A program made the translations under genes and the position numbers. A stretch of 64,000 nt of DNA from Mesobacillus foraminis (GTDB taxonomy: Bacteria; Bacillota; Bacilli; Bacillales; Cytobacillaceae): assembly GCF_004340465.1 (NCBI RefSeq), contig NZ_SLVV01000001.1:286119-350118 (forward strand), given 5' to 3'. Of the stretch, positions 45,857 through 54,511 are shown piece after piece (position 1 is the stretch's first letter; every line of letters starts with the position of its first letter). The notes below the pieces were generated by a model. It saw only the letters and a list, made by a program, of their open reading frames with translations, did not search any database and had not been told where the DNA came from.

Positions 45857-46113
45857 CTGCTTTTCACCAGCATATTGACGGCTTCCTGAATAGCGTCTTC
45901 TGCATTTTTCCCTTCCTCGCCGGCTTCGCGGATGCAGGATTCGAGATTTTTTGCTACGATAAAGCCGATTGCACGGTCAGTCGCTGAACGTATAGCCGAA
46001 AGCTGGGTTACAACGTCCTTGCAGTGATTGCCTTCTTCCATCATCCGCAAGACTCCCCTTACCTGGCCTTCCAGTCTCTTCAACCGGTTCTTCATATCCT
46101 GTGAATATTCCAT
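45853..46113 (-). CDS. CsoR family metal/sulfur-sensing repressor, CstR-like
   Basis: 86 residues, all helical. DMKNRLKRLEGQVRGVLRMM is the family DNA-binding helix, and the sensing cysteines lie in NHCKDVV and LESC. The residue four before the second Cys is Asn where copper-sensing CsoR has His, so the fingerprint is Cys-Asn-Cys. I recall this pattern from persulfide sensors of the CstR/YrkD type. No rhodanese or sulfur-transfer genes are adjacent. Start ATG 46113 after AAAGAGGTG. Divergent from yxkF. Confidence 0.8.
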   Translation of the reverse strand: MEYSQDMKNRLKRLEGQVRGVLRMMEEGNHCKDVVTQLSAIRSATDRAIGFIVAKNLESCIREAGEEGKNAEDAIQEAVNMLVKSR

Positions 46114-46260
46114 CATGCACCTCTTTCCAATGCCATCGGTATTCAAATCTGAAACAACGGCTAATTCTACCATTATATTAACAGGTCGTACAAGGGTACT
46201 CATTACTGTTATAATAAGAAAAAAGTGTGTATTTATCAAATTTAGATACGAGGATGAGTT

Positions 46261-47166
46261 ATGCTAAGCAAACTAGAGAACTTTTATCCCAATTCCATTA
46301 CAACAAATTTACCGCCTGAATCTACCAGCAATCAGTATTATTGGTTTAAAGACCAAGGAAATGAAGGATCCTGGATCGGGATTCCTAAGGAAGATGTGAG
46401 TCCGGGACAACTGGAATTATTATGCAAACTATTTGAATTAGTCGTTCCGGATGACTCCATTTATCTTGCCGGGGCAGCAAAGCAATGGCATTCATTCCTG
46501 TTTGAGGATTGTGACCCTCCGTCTTTTTCACCTGCAGGGATTCGTTTTATTCAGTTCCAGATCAGCAAGGATGATATAGACAACAAAGAACTGGAAACAG
46601 CCCTAAAGGAGTTTTTCCACAATTCACCTGCGTTTATCTGGCTGGATCGATCTAATGGCATCATCGTTGAAGAAAGGTCGGATGCCGGATATGAGGAGGA
46701 AGAATTTCAATCCATTGCGACAACAATTGAAAGTGACTTTTTTATAAAACCCTCCTTTTATATTGGCAAATTCCGTACCGATTCAACAGAAATCAGAACA
46801 TCCTTTTTTTACGAGAGGAACCTGTTCATAGAGGGAATGCGACTGATTTCAAAAGAAAGGGCCCTTACATTTGAAAAAATCTTTCCTTCTTTACTTGCAG
46901 CCCATTTGCCTGAAACACCCGGACTGCTGCTTGAAGCGGATGTTATTCAGATTTTCCGGGAAGACCATGAACTGATGGAAACAATGAAGGTATTCCTCGA
47001 GAATTCTTCCAACACCTCTTTGGCCGCGAAAAAGCTCTATGTCCATCGAAATACGCTGCAGTACAGGCTGGAAAAGTTCACAGAAAAAACAGGGATGAAT
47101 CTAAAAGATTTCAGCTCTGCCCTTACTGTCTACCTTGCCTGCCTGATCGCCGAAAACACAGAATAA
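46261..47166 (+). CDS. yxkF: PucR/CdaR-type helix-turn-helix regulator (YxkF-like)
   Basis: 301 residues. The C-terminal 60 residues contain the PucR-family HTH: NTSLAAKKLYVHRNTLQYRLEKF. The N-terminal 220 residues show no known ligand-binding signature. It lies directly upstream of msmX, just as yxkF does in B. subtilis. GAGGATGAG precedes the start. Target unknown, with msmX the obvious candidate. Confidence 0.82.
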   Translation: MLSKLENFYPNSITTNLPPESTSNQYYWFKDQGNEGSWIGIPKEDVSPGQLELLCKLFELVVPDDSIYLAGAAKQWHSFLFEDCDPPSFSPAGIRFIQFQISKDDIDNKELETALKEFFHNSPAFIWLDRSNGIIVEERSDAGYEEEEFQSIATTIESDFFIKPSFYIGKFRTDSTEIRTSFFYERNLFIEGMRLISKERALTFEKIFPSLLAAHLPETPGLLLEADVIQIFREDHELMETMKVFLENSSNTSLAAKKLYVHRNTLQYRLEKFTEKTGMNLKDFSSALTVYLACLIAENTE

Positions 47167-47287
47167 ACCGCTTTCAAAAAAGTGCATAAAAAGGCTTACA
47201 TTTTTTTGTGCAGGTTGCCGATGCCTAATATTGGCTGTCTTGCTAAACTAACAGTGTAAACCAATTGACTAGGGAGGCTTTAAAAAG

Positions 47288-48394
47288 ATGGCCGAGTTAA
47301 AATTAGATAATATTTATAAAATTTATGACAACAATGTAACCGCAGTAACAGACTTCAACCTTCACATCCAGGATAAGGAATTCATCGTTTTCGTTGGTCC
47401 TTCCGGTTGCGGTAAATCCACTACACTTCGTATGATTGCCGGTCTTGAAGAAATCTCAAAAGGTGATTTTTCGATTGATGGCAGACGCGTAAATGACGTT
47501 CCTCCAAAAGACCGTGATATCGCGATGGTTTTCCAGAACTATGCACTATACCCTCACATGAGTGTTTATGATAATATGGCATTCGGATTGAAACTTCGCA
47601 AATTTGCCAAGGATGAGATTGATCGCCGCGTGAAAGAAGCAGCCAAAATTCTTGGACTTGAACCATACTTAGACCGAAAGCCAAAAGCGCTTTCCGGTGG
47701 TCAGCGCCAGCGTGTTGCCCTTGGCCGTGCAATTGTCCGTGATGCGAAAGTATTCTTGATGGACGAGCCATTGTCCAACCTTGATGCAAAGCTTCGTGTC
47801 CAGATGCGTGCTGAAATTGCCAAGCTTCACCGCCGCCTGGACACAACTACAATCTATGTAACCCATGACCAGACAGAAGCCATGACAATGGCCACCCGCC
47901 TCGTTGTTATGAAAGACGGAATCATTCAACAGGTTGGTGCTCCTAAAGATGTTTACGAAAAGCCAGAGAACGTCTTTGTCGGCGGATTTATCGGTTCACC
48001 TTCCATGAACTTCTTCAACGGAAAGCTTGAAGAAGGAAAGTTTGTGGCAGGCAAGGCATCTATTGCCATTCCAGAAGGAAAAATGAAAGTTCTGCGTGAG
48101 CAAGGATACGTTGGCAAAGATATCATCCTTGGCATCAGACCTGAAGATCTTCATGACGAGCCTGTATTTATTGAGGCATCTAAAGGCGCTACAATTAAAG
48201 CTCATGTAGATGTATCCGAGCTAACTGGTGCAGAAACCATGGTTTATTCTACATTTGAAGGTCAGGATTTCGTTGCACGCATTGATTCCCGCACAGATAT
48301 TAATCCGGGTGAAATTCTTGAACTAGCCTTTGACATGAATAAAGTACACTTCTTCGATACTGAGACGGAGTCAAGAATCCGCCCAGCAGAATAA
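47288..48394 (+). CDS. msmX: Multiple-sugar ABC transporter ATPase MsmX
   Basis: 368 residues: Walker A GPSGCGKSTT, signature LSGGQRQRVALGRA, Walker B VFLMDEPLSNLDA, and a C-terminal TOBE/MalK-like regulatory domain. MsmX serves several sugar importers that lack their own ATPase (malto-oligosaccharides, arabinan, galactan). No sugar permease or binding protein lies nearby, consistent with a shared ATPase. AGGGAGG precedes the ATG. Confidence 0.93.
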   Translation: MAELKLDNIYKIYDNNVTAVTDFNLHIQDKEFIVFVGPSGCGKSTTLRMIAGLEEISKGDFSIDGRRVNDVPPKDRDIAMVFQNYALYPHMSVYDNMAFGLKLRKFAKDEIDRRVKEAAKILGLEPYLDRKPKALSGGQRQRVALGRAIVRDAKVFLMDEPLSNLDAKLRVQMRAEIAKLHRRLDTTTIYVTHDQTEAMTMATRLVVMKDGIIQQVGAPKDVYEKPENVFVGGFIGSPSMNFFNGKLEEGKFVAGKASIAIPEGKMKVLREQGYVGKDIILGIRPEDLHDEPVFIEASKGATIKAHVDVSELTGAETMVYSTFEGQDFVARIDSRTDINPGEILELAFDMNKVHFFDTETESRIRPAE

Positions 48395-48404
48395 TATATA
48401 AACC

Positions 48405-48437
48405 GGAATAACCTCCATCGCTGGAGGTTATTCCTTT
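48405..48437. terminator. Shared terminator after msmX
   Basis: GGAATAACCTCCA pairs perfectly with TGGAGGTTATTCC around a four-base loop. It includes the stop codon of the minus-strand zinc-ribbon gene. Confidence 0.9.
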
Positions 48438-48670
48438 ATCATCACCACTTTGTCGGATCCGCAGTTGCGGCAGGCAAACAAGTGCGGACATTCCCCATCC
48501 TTAAAGTCTGAAGGGTATCCATCTTCAAGCTTCATCAGATCAATTGGCATATATGGGCTGTAATCATCATAATATTCCGCTTCTCGCCCCTCATGCTCCA
48601 TTTTGCTTCCGCAATCAGGACACAGAGCCTGAACAATTTCAAATCCGTTACATACAGGACACATCCCCAT
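48428..48670 (-). CDS. Small zinc-ribbon protein, unknown
   Basis: 80 residues with three Cys pairs: CPVC, CPDC and CRNC, plus a further CPH. They could form two zinc ribbons. The middle is acidic and tyrosine-rich (EAEYYDDYSPY). I do not recognise a named family. The ATG at 48670 lies nine bases after AAAGGA; an ATG at 48679 directly abuts that site. Its last codons lie in a terminator stem. Confidence 0.72.
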   Translation of the reverse strand: MGMCPVCNGFEIVQALCPDCGSKMEHEGREAEYYDDYSPYMPIDLMKLEDGYPSDFKDGECPHLFACRNCGSDKVVMIKE

Positions 48671-48777
48671 TGATCCCATTCCTTTCTTGTTCGGTTATTC
48701 CTTAGTTTGTATCCTGAGGACATGAATATGTATAAAAGGCTGTTACCCTTATGGGATAAATTCCCTGTTTTATCATG

Positions 48778-48807
48778 TGAATAAACCGTAAAAAAAATCC
48801 CATACTA
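48778..48807 (+). promoter_or_regulatory. Sigma-G-type promoter of the SASP gene
   Basis: TGAATA at 48778 and CATACTA at 48801 with a 17-bp spacer match the sigma-G consensus closely. The start codon is about 180 bases downstream, giving an unusually long leader. Confidence 0.75.
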
Positions 48808-48892
48808 GAATTAACAACAGCAACACAGCTTCACCAAACAAGTAAACAGGACAGAGATTATTATTAGCAAATCAAAGATTTACTCCTATATC

Positions 48893-48948
48893 GGGTTAGG
48901 CAGGAGCAATGGCGAACAGCCATTATTGGTTCAAGTCCATTCTGACCC
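48893..48948 (+). ncRNA. tRNA-like fold in the SASP leader (hypothetical)
   Basis: GGGTTAG and CTGACCC form a seven-pair acceptor-like stem (one G-U). AATGGC/GCCATT makes a six-pair hairpin with a five-base loop, and GG-TTCAAGT-CC gives a T-arm-like loop directly before the 3' strand. A D-arm is missing and the anticodon loop is too short, so it is not a normal tRNA. Confidence 0.35.
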
Positions 48949-48985
48949 TAAAACAACAAGTGAAAACACAAAGGAGGAAACATTA

Positions 48986-49186
48986 ATGCCTAATAACAAC
49001 TCAAATCAATTATTGGTTCCTGGTGTTGAGCAAGCTCTTAACCAAATGAAGCAAGAAATCGCCCAAGAATTTGGTGTAAATCTTGGAGCCGATACAACTT
49101 CCCGTGCTAACGGTTCAGTTGGAGGAGAAATCACTAAGCGTCTAGTGAGCATGGCTCAACAACAAATGAGCGGCTTCCAAGGTTAA
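48986..49186 (+). CDS. Alpha/beta-type small acid-soluble spore protein
   Basis: 66 residues with the SASP hallmarks [20 protein letters not shown] (residues 8-27) and [16 protein letters not shown], between which lies the GPR-cleavage region EIAQEFGV. It coats spore DNA and protects it from UV and chemicals. AAAGGAGG precedes the ATG at 48986; the earlier in-frame codons are not plausible. A sigma-G promoter and a long leader lie upstream and a strong terminator follows. Confidence 0.95.
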   Translation: MPNNNSNQLLVPGVEQALNQMKQEIAQEFGVNLGADTTSRANGSVGGEITKRLVSMAQQQMSGFQG

Positions 49187-49218
49187 TCTAATTAAACAAA
49201 ATTAAATGATAAAATGGC

Positions 49219-49247
49219 TAAGCCCCCTTCTTCAGAAGGGGGCTTTC
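49219..49247. terminator. Shared terminator between SASP and fumC
   Basis: AAGCCCCCTTC pairs with GAAGGGGGCTT around a four-base loop; usable from both sides. Confidence 0.9.
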
Positions 49248-49251
49248 AAGT

Positions 49252-50631
49252 TTATACCATGTTTTCGGGCTTTACCCATTCTTCATATTCGTCACTGGTC
49301 AAATACCCGGTTTTAATAGCAGCTTCCTTTAAATTCAAGTTTTCTTTAAAAGCAAGCTTTGCGATTTCCGCTGCCTTTTCATAGCCTATATGAGGGTTCA
49401 ATGCTGTAACCAACATCAGTGAATGATTAAGGTTCGCTTGGATCACCTCAATATTCGCCTCAATTCCTGCCGCACAATTTTTATCAAAGCTATTCATCCC
49501 ATCAGCGAGCAGCCTCACACTCTGTAAAAAATTATAGATGATGACTGGTTTAAAAACATTTAATTCGAAATTCCCCTGACTCGCTGCAAAACCAATGGTG
49601 GCATCATTCCCAAATACCTGGGAGGCAATCATGGTCAGGGCTTCGCTTTGGGTTGGATTCACCTTTCCGGGCATGATGGAGCTGCCCGGCTCATTTGCAG
49701 GAATTGTCAGCTCTCCAATGCCGCTTCTTGGCCCGCTTGCCAGCCAGCGAACATCATTGGCAATCTTCATTAAATCAGCCGCCAGTGCCTTTAAGGCTCC
49801 ATGTACATGCACAAGCTCGTCATGAGAGGTAAGTGCATGGAATTTATTGTCGGAGGATTTAAAAGTAAGGCCTGTCTGATCCGAAATCTCACTGGCAGTC
49901 ATGGGGCCAAAGTTCTTATCCGCATTAATCCCTGTGCCCACCGCTGTTCCGCCAATGGCCAGTTCCTCAAGATGACGCATCGATTCAGAGATCATTGTGG
50001 TATCCTTTTCAAGCATGGCCCTCCAGCCGCTGATTTCCTGACCTAAAGTTAATGGGGTAGCATCCTGAAGGTGAGTCCTTCCAATTTTAATAACCTTTGC
50101 AAACCTTTCTTCTCTATTCTTCAGCGTATTTTTCAACTGCTCTAGTGAGGGGAGCAATTTTTCAGTAATCTCTTGAAGAGCTGCAATATGCATAGCTGTA
50201 GGAAATGTATCGTTCGAGCTTTGGGACATATTAACATCATCATTAGGATGAATGCGATCTTCCTCCTGCCGGCTTTCTAGAATCTCATTCGCTCTTCTTG
50301 CCACCACTTCATTTACATTCATGTTGGTTTGGGTACCGCTCCCCGTTTGCCACACAAAAAGAGGAAAATGATCATCAAATTTCCCTTCGAGGATTTCTGT
50401 ACAAGCCTGACAAACTCCATCCTTTTTGGCCTCAGACATTTTACCAAGTCTAAAATTTACCTTTGCTGCGGCTTTCTTTATTTGAGCAAATGCATAAACA
50501 ACTTCAAGAGGCATCGTTTCCTTGCCAATCTTAAAGTTTTCCCTGCTCCTTTGTGTCTGGGCACCCCAATATTTTTCCGCTGGCACCCTGATCTCGCCTA
50601 ACGTATCTTTTTCAATCCGGAAGTCTGCCAT
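49252..50631 (-). CDS. fumC: Class II fumarate hydratase
   Basis: 459 residues. It interconverts fumarate and malate in the TCA cycle. Motifs [37 protein letters not shown] and the fumarase/aspartase signature [11 protein letters not shown] are all intact. AGGAGGG precedes the ATG. Single gene ending in the shared terminator. B. subtilis names it citG. Confidence 0.95.
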   Translation of the reverse strand: MADFRIEKDTLGEIRVPAEKYWGAQTQRSRENFKIGKETMPLEVVYAFAQIKKAAAKVNFRLGKMSEAKKDGVCQACTEILEGKFDDHFPLFVWQTGSGTQTNMNVNEVVARRANEILESRQEEDRIHPNDDVNMSQSSNDTFPTAMHIAALQEITEKLLPSLEQLKNTLKNREERFAKVIKIGRTHLQDATPLTLGQEISGWRAMLEKDTTMISESMRHLEELAIGGTAVGTGINADKNFGPMTASEISDQTGLTFKSSDNKFHALTSHDELVHVHGALKALAADLMKIANDVRWLASGPRSGIGELTIPANEPGSSIMPGKVNPTQSEALTMIASQVFGNDATIGFAASQGNFELNVFKPVIIYNFLQSVRLLADGMNSFDKNCAAGIEANIEVIQANLNHSLMLVTALNPHIGYEKAAEIAKLAFKENLNLKEAAIKTGYLTSDEYEEWVKPENMV

Positions 50632-50717
50632 TTAAATCCCTCCTGAATTATTCTTTTATTAAACGATTCACAAATTAAGAATAACTTGTTTTACCATCAT
50701 TTCACAGCAAGAAGGCT

Positions 50718-50755
50718 TTTAAAACAGAAAAAGCCGAAACCGCTTCTGGTTTCAG
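50718..50755 (-). terminator. Terminator after the 28-residue membrane peptide gene
   Basis: GAAACC and GGTTTC (extended by GC pairs with a bulge) enclose a six-base loop, followed on the minus strand by TTTTTCTGTTTT. Confidence 0.75.
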
Positions 50756-50778
50756 CACAAGACAAGAAATTGATTCGG

Positions 50779-50865
50779 TTAAGCTTTGTGAGCGATGGCA
50801 TGCCCGATAAAATAGATAAGGACCATAATGCTCGCAATGCACAGGGTAACAGAAAATTGCTCCAT
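50779..50865 (-). CDS. 28-residue single-span membrane peptide
   Basis: The peptide begins MEQFSVTLCIASIMVLIYFI and ends GHAIAHKA, one membrane span with a short His/Lys tail. AGGAGG lies seven bases before the ATG and a terminator follows about 25 bases after the stop. Family unknown. It lies between fumC and the sigY operon on the same strand, about 100 bp after the last operon gene, so it could be part of that transcript or independent. Confidence 0.65.
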   Translation of the reverse strand: MEQFSVTLCIASIMVLIYFIGHAIAHKA

Positions 50866-50965
50866 GACACAGCCTCCTGACATAAGCTTTCTATTATCTT
50901 AAGGCTAACATAACCATCATTGTCTTCAGCAATGTAAACTAGAAAGTTTTGTGACATGGAAGAAG

Positions 50966-51187
50966 CTAATGCTCAAAACTCTTCCCCCTTTTCCAAATTT
51001 TCCGGAAAGCAAGGAGATAAACAAGCAGGGGGAACGGCGCCTGAATGAGGCCCAGGATTCCCCAAATCCAGTGATTATGTCCATGTTTCCTGGCATCCAT
51101 AAACAGGAAGATACTTTGTGCAAGCAGGGCAGCTGCAGATCCAATGATTAAAAATGCGGTATGCTCGGGATTAAGATTGCTTCTCAT
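50966..51187 (-). CDS. Small membrane protein of the sigY operon (YxlD/YxlE-like)
   Basis: 73 residues with two membrane spans (FLIIGSAAALLAQSIFLFM and IWGILGLIQAPFPLLVYLL) and the DARKHGHNHW loop typical of PLDc_N-type small membrane proteins. In B. subtilis YxlD and YxlE, encoded after yxlC, help keep SigY inactive. Starts 17 bases inside the end of the yxlC-like gene after GAGAGGAA. Confidence 0.75.
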   Translation of the reverse strand: MRSNLNPEHTAFLIIGSAAALLAQSIFLFMDARKHGHNHWIWGILGLIQAPFPLLVYLLAFRKIWKRGKSFEH

Positions 51188-51533
51188 GCAGTTCCTCTCG
51201 CTTTCTCAGCCGCATTCCGGTATAAAAAAATGTAAAAGCTACTGCCGCTGCCTGCAGAACCAGGAAGAAAAATGGGCGTGCCATGAGGGTAAAGATAATC
51301 GTGCTAAGAATCACTGCAGCCAGGATTAAAAATAAAGTCAGATCTCTTCGGAATTGTTTTTTCTGTCTTTTCATTTCTATTGCAACAAATTGCTCGAACC
51401 AATTATCATCTGGGGTTTTTACTAGATCGATGGTGTCAAATCGTTCCAGTTCTTTTTTTATTGTCTCGACCGTACCAGTTACATCTTCACCATGCTTCCT
51501 AATTAACTCCTTTTTTTGGTTCTTTTCCATCAT
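51171..51533 (-). CDS. yxlC: Anti-sigma factor component YxlC-like
   Basis: 120 residues: a cytoplasmic N-terminal half rich in charged residues, with VKTPDDNWFEQFV, followed by two adjacent membrane spans and a basic tail. This matches YxlC, which binds SigY. AAAGGAG lies seven bases before the ATG at 51533. It overlaps sigY by 35 bases and the next gene by 17, so the three are tightly coupled. Confidence 0.78.
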   Translation of the reverse strand: MMEKNQKKELIRKHGEDVTGTVETIKKELERFDTIDLVKTPDDNWFEQFVAIEMKRQKKQFRRDLTLFLILAAVILSTIIFTLMARPFFFLVLQAAAVAFTFFYTGMRLRKREELHEKQS

Positions 51534-52047
51534 GATCCAGCTCCTTTCTAACCGCTGTGAGCCCGTTATGGACCCGGGATTTAACCGTTCCAGGAGAAAC
51601 ACGAAGCATCTCGCCAATTTCATCATAAGAATATCCATAGTAATGCTTAAGAATGATTGCCGCCCTCATTTCACTGGATAAGCGGCTCAGTGCCGATAAG
51701 GCATCACTCCACTCTTCCCTTCGGCTATCCATATGCCATTTGAGTTTTCTGCCGTCAGTCTCCTGTTCCCGCCAGGCAATTTCGCGCTTTCTTTTTCTAT
51801 GCTGGTCAATAAACAGATTCGTTGAAATGGAAATTAGCCAGGTAGAAAATTTGGATTTCCCATTAAAAAGGTGAATTTTTTCAAGACTTTTCGCCATTGT
51901 TTCCTGAGCCAATTCTTCGGCAGCATCGGGATTCATGGTCACTTTAAGCAAGTATTTTAAAAGTAAAGGGTAATTTCCCCTGAATAGCATGGAAAAAGCG
52001 CTGTGGTCCCCCTGTTTCGCTTTTTTTACCAGTTCTTTTTCCTCCAT
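51499..52047 (-). CDS. sigY: ECF sigma factor, SigY-like
   Basis: 182 residues. Region 2 spans about 10-90 (LFRGNYPLLLKYLLKVT, AAEELAQETMAKSLEKI, FSTWLISISTNLFIDQHRKRKR), and region 4 about 110-165 (SSEMRAAIILKHYYGYSYDEIGEMLRVSPGTVKSRVHNG). The downstream membrane proteins identify the SigY type, whose known role in B. subtilis involves nitrogen starvation and a toxic peptide. I could not place its promoter with confidence. Confidence 0.85.
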   Translation of the reverse strand: MEEKELVKKAKQGDHSAFSMLFRGNYPLLLKYLLKVTMNPDAAEELAQETMAKSLEKIHLFNGKSKFSTWLISISTNLFIDQHRKRKREIAWREQETDGRKLKWHMDSRREEWSDALSALSRLSSEMRAAIILKHYYGYSYDEIGEMLRVSPGTVKSRVHNGLTAVRKELDHDGKEPKKGVN

Positions 52048-52154
52048 GAAACCAAGCCCTCTCTTCCCTTTCGCCTTCCCTTTGGTTTTCTCTGTTTCGC
52101 TGGTACATAGCTTTGAATATAGATACGACGGATGAAAGGAGAATATTGTTCATT

Positions 52155-53327
52155 TTATTCAAATGTTCCTTTTACAACGGCTTTTCCATTTTGGGTCATC
52201 ATTTTCCCCATTGCAAACACGGTGTCTACTTCCAGGGTGTCTTTGTTCAAAAAAACAAAATCCGCATCTTTCCCGGGTTCTATTGACCCCTTGTTCTTTA
52301 ATTTTAAAATAGCTGCGGGATTTTGAGTGATCACTCTTAAAGCAACCTCAAGCGGAATCTTTTCATCAAGCACACTGTCTCTTACCTCTTTATAAAGCGA
52401 GGAAATCCTTCCAATCTTTAACCCGTTGAGTTCCCCGTTAGCATCAAAATCAGGAAGGCTGGCCTGGGCGTCAGAGGTGTAGGTAATTCTTGAAATATCA
52501 ACACCTGCCTCGAGCATCCGCCTTAAAGCCTGGCTGCATTTAACTTCCCCTTCCTTCAAAAATTTCGGAATCGAGCTTGTCGTAAAATCCACATACCCGC
52601 CTTTTAGAGCAAACTTGATTCCCGCTTCAAAAAGATGAGGATTGCGGTTTATATGCGTAGGATAAAACTGCTTTATTGGCACATCGGTTTTTTCAACAAC
52701 CTGCTCGATGACTTTTAAATGGTCCTTGCTGTCACCCACATGAACATTGACGATCCCCGCCTTTCCGGAAAGCATCCCGCCTATCCTTGCAGCCGAGGCA
52801 ATCTTGGCAAGCTCCTCACAGGTCGGCTGGGATGATCGGTGATCCGCAATGGCGATTTCCCCAACCCCAATAATTTTATCCACGAGTATTAAGTCATCTT
52901 CTATTTTTCCTGTCAACGTTTTAACCGGAACCTGATAAGAGCCGGTTTGGACAAAACAGGTGATTCCTTCCTCCTCCAGTCCGCGTGCCTTGGCAATAAG
53001 GCCTGCCATCGTCCTGGTTGTTCCGTCAGTGCCAATTACACCCACTATCGTTGTGACCCCGGCCAATGTAGCCTCGGTCAGTTGCAGCTCAGGAGTCCTG
53101 GTTTTATAGCTGCCCTCGCCGCCGCCCCCAATAATATGGACGTGAGAATCAATAAAGCCCGGTACAATAAGTTTTCCTGCCGCATCGATTACCTCAATGT
53201 CAACAAATCCCTCTGGTTTTCCAATTCCCCCCAATATATATCCGATTTTATCATTAACGATCAGCAAGTCTTTCTTACCGAGGTATTCAGGTGCAAAAAC
53301 TTCTCCGTTTTTAATAAGTGTAAGCAT
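52155..53327 (-). CDS. iadA: Isoaspartyl dipeptidase
   Basis: 390 residues of the amidohydrolase superfamily. It hydrolyses beta-aspartyl dipeptides that arise from damaged proteins. The metal motif HVHIIGGGGEG is near residue 66, with YPTHINRN and TSDAQASLPDF further on. Start at 53327 (MLTLIKNGEV) follows AGGAAGGGG; an in-frame extension to 53390 has no ribosome binding site. Single gene. Confidence 0.9.
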   Translation of the reverse strand: MLTLIKNGEVFAPEYLGKKDLLIVNDKIGYILGGIGKPEGFVDIEVIDAAGKLIVPGFIDSHVHIIGGGGEGSYKTRTPELQLTEATLAGVTTIVGVIGTDGTTRTMAGLIAKARGLEEEGITCFVQTGSYQVPVKTLTGKIEDDLILVDKIIGVGEIAIADHRSSQPTCEELAKIASAARIGGMLSGKAGIVNVHVGDSKDHLKVIEQVVEKTDVPIKQFYPTHINRNPHLFEAGIKFALKGGYVDFTTSSIPKFLKEGEVKCSQALRRMLEAGVDISRITYTSDAQASLPDFDANGELNGLKIGRISSLYKEVRDSVLDEKIPLEVALRVITQNPAAILKLKNKGSIEPGKDADFVFLNKDTLEVDTVFAMGKMMTQNGKAVVKGTFE

Positions 53328-53534
53328 AACAATGCCCCTTCCTAAAAATAAAACGATATCTTTTTCATCATCATAAGGATTGGAATGCAAGGCTGTATCT
53401 ATTCCAAAGGATTAATGGAAAAATTTAATCTGAACCAGGTGGCGTCAATCTCGGTCTTAAGGTTTTGACTCTTGCTTATGCGGGTAAAAAACCAGTACAG
53501 ACAACGAAAAAGATAATAAAGGAGTCTACATATT

Positions 53535-53858
53535 ATGAAAGAGATTATGTCATCTAACGTAATCGTCCAAAAAAGATTTTCAATGAAAAAAATGCTTGAA
53601 ATACATCAAACAGCAAAAAAATTAAAAGGTACTACTTATCTATATAGCAAGCAGAAGGCCGTCGATGCTTCCGTCCTTCCAAAATTAGTTTCATTTCTGC
53701 TGACCGTTGAGCCCCAAACAACCTTAAAGATCATTGTTGAGGGAATAGATGTTGAAAACAATCTTCACCAATTAACGAAGATGCTGACAAATGAAACCTC
53801 CCTGGTACGAATAAACCGAAAACATTTCCTGGAAACATCCGAATCATTTCAGGTATAA
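53535..53858 (+). CDS. HPr-like protein lacking the active-site histidine
   Basis: 107 residues. From about residue 15 the sequence follows the HPr fold (QTAKKLKGTTYLYSKQKAVDASVLPKLVSFLLT, then LKIIVEG). By my alignment His15 is Ser, Arg17 is Lys and Ser46 is Val, so neither phosphorylation site is kept. It cannot work as a PTS phosphocarrier and probably has a regulatory or unknown role. AAGGAG precedes the start. A strong terminator follows. Confidence 0.72.
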   Translation: MKEIMSSNVIVQKRFSMKKMLEIHQTAKKLKGTTYLYSKQKAVDASVLPKLVSFLLTVEPQTTLKIIVEGIDVENNLHQLTKMLTNETSLVRINRKHFLETSESFQV

Positions 53859-53890
53859 AGAAAGGGTCCCTCTAACTTACGGCGCCTCTC

Positions 53891-53940
53891 AGACTGTAGA
53901 CAACTCGATTTATAATCGAGTTGTCACAGTCTTTTTATTT
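53891..53940 (+). terminator. Terminator after the HPr-like gene
   Basis: Two stacked stems, AGACTG/CAGTCT and GACAACTCGAT/ATCGAGTTGTC, followed by TTTTTATTTT. Confidence 0.92.
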
Positions 53941-54033
53941 TGCCCTGTTTTAAAACTGGGCTACGTTAGTTGCTTCGCATGTTTTGAGATATCGGCTTTT
54001 ATTCTTCTAGCAGCGATCCCAGGCGCCTCAGCT

Positions 54034-54455
54034 CCTTTTTTATTTTTCAAACAGGACCTCATAATTTTTCAAAATGATACTTTATCTTTCAATTACCTTC
54101 TTTTATTTTTAAAAGTCTCCATTTTATTTTTCGTATCAACTGGTTTATTTTTCAAACAGCTATTCTAAATGGCCCCACCCCTTTTTATTCTCCAAAGAAT
54201 CCCTCTTATCTTTTAAAAATGATGCTCTATTTTTCAATTACCTTCTTTTATTTTTCAATGTCTCATTTTTATTTTTGGGTACCACTTCGATTATTTTTCA
54301 AACAGCAATTCTAAATGCCCCCTGCCCCTTTTTATTCTCCAAACAGTCCCTCTTATCTTTAAAAATGATACTTTATCTTTCAATTACCTTCTTTTATTTT
54401 TGAAAATCTCCATTTTATTTTTCGTACCACCTCTTTATTTTGCCAACAGCATCCC
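54034..54455. repeat. Three 145-bp repeats built from TTTATTTTTCAA motifs
   Basis: TTTCAATTACC or its variant recurs at 54087, 54232 and 54378 (145 and 146 bp apart). Within each unit a TTTATTTTTCAA-like element recurs about every 25-30 bp. The block fills the gap between the HPr-like gene and the PBP gene. No gene is supported in 53941-54483. Confidence 0.9.
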
Positions 54456-54483
54456 GGTTTGGCTCTTTACTCTTTTTTTTCAG

Positions 54484-54511
54484 AAAAAAAACACGGGATT
54501 GTCCCGTGTTT
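54484..54511 (-). terminator. Terminator at the PBP stop codon
   Basis: ACACGGGA pairs with TCCCGTGT, followed on the minus strand by eight T residues. The stop codon at 54510 touches the stem. Confidence 0.88.

Noticed and set aside
47421-47846. A 141-codon minus-strand frame inside msmX
   Set aside because: Antisense shadow of a highly conserved ATPase; composition rich in Gln/His/Ser as expected for such a shadow.
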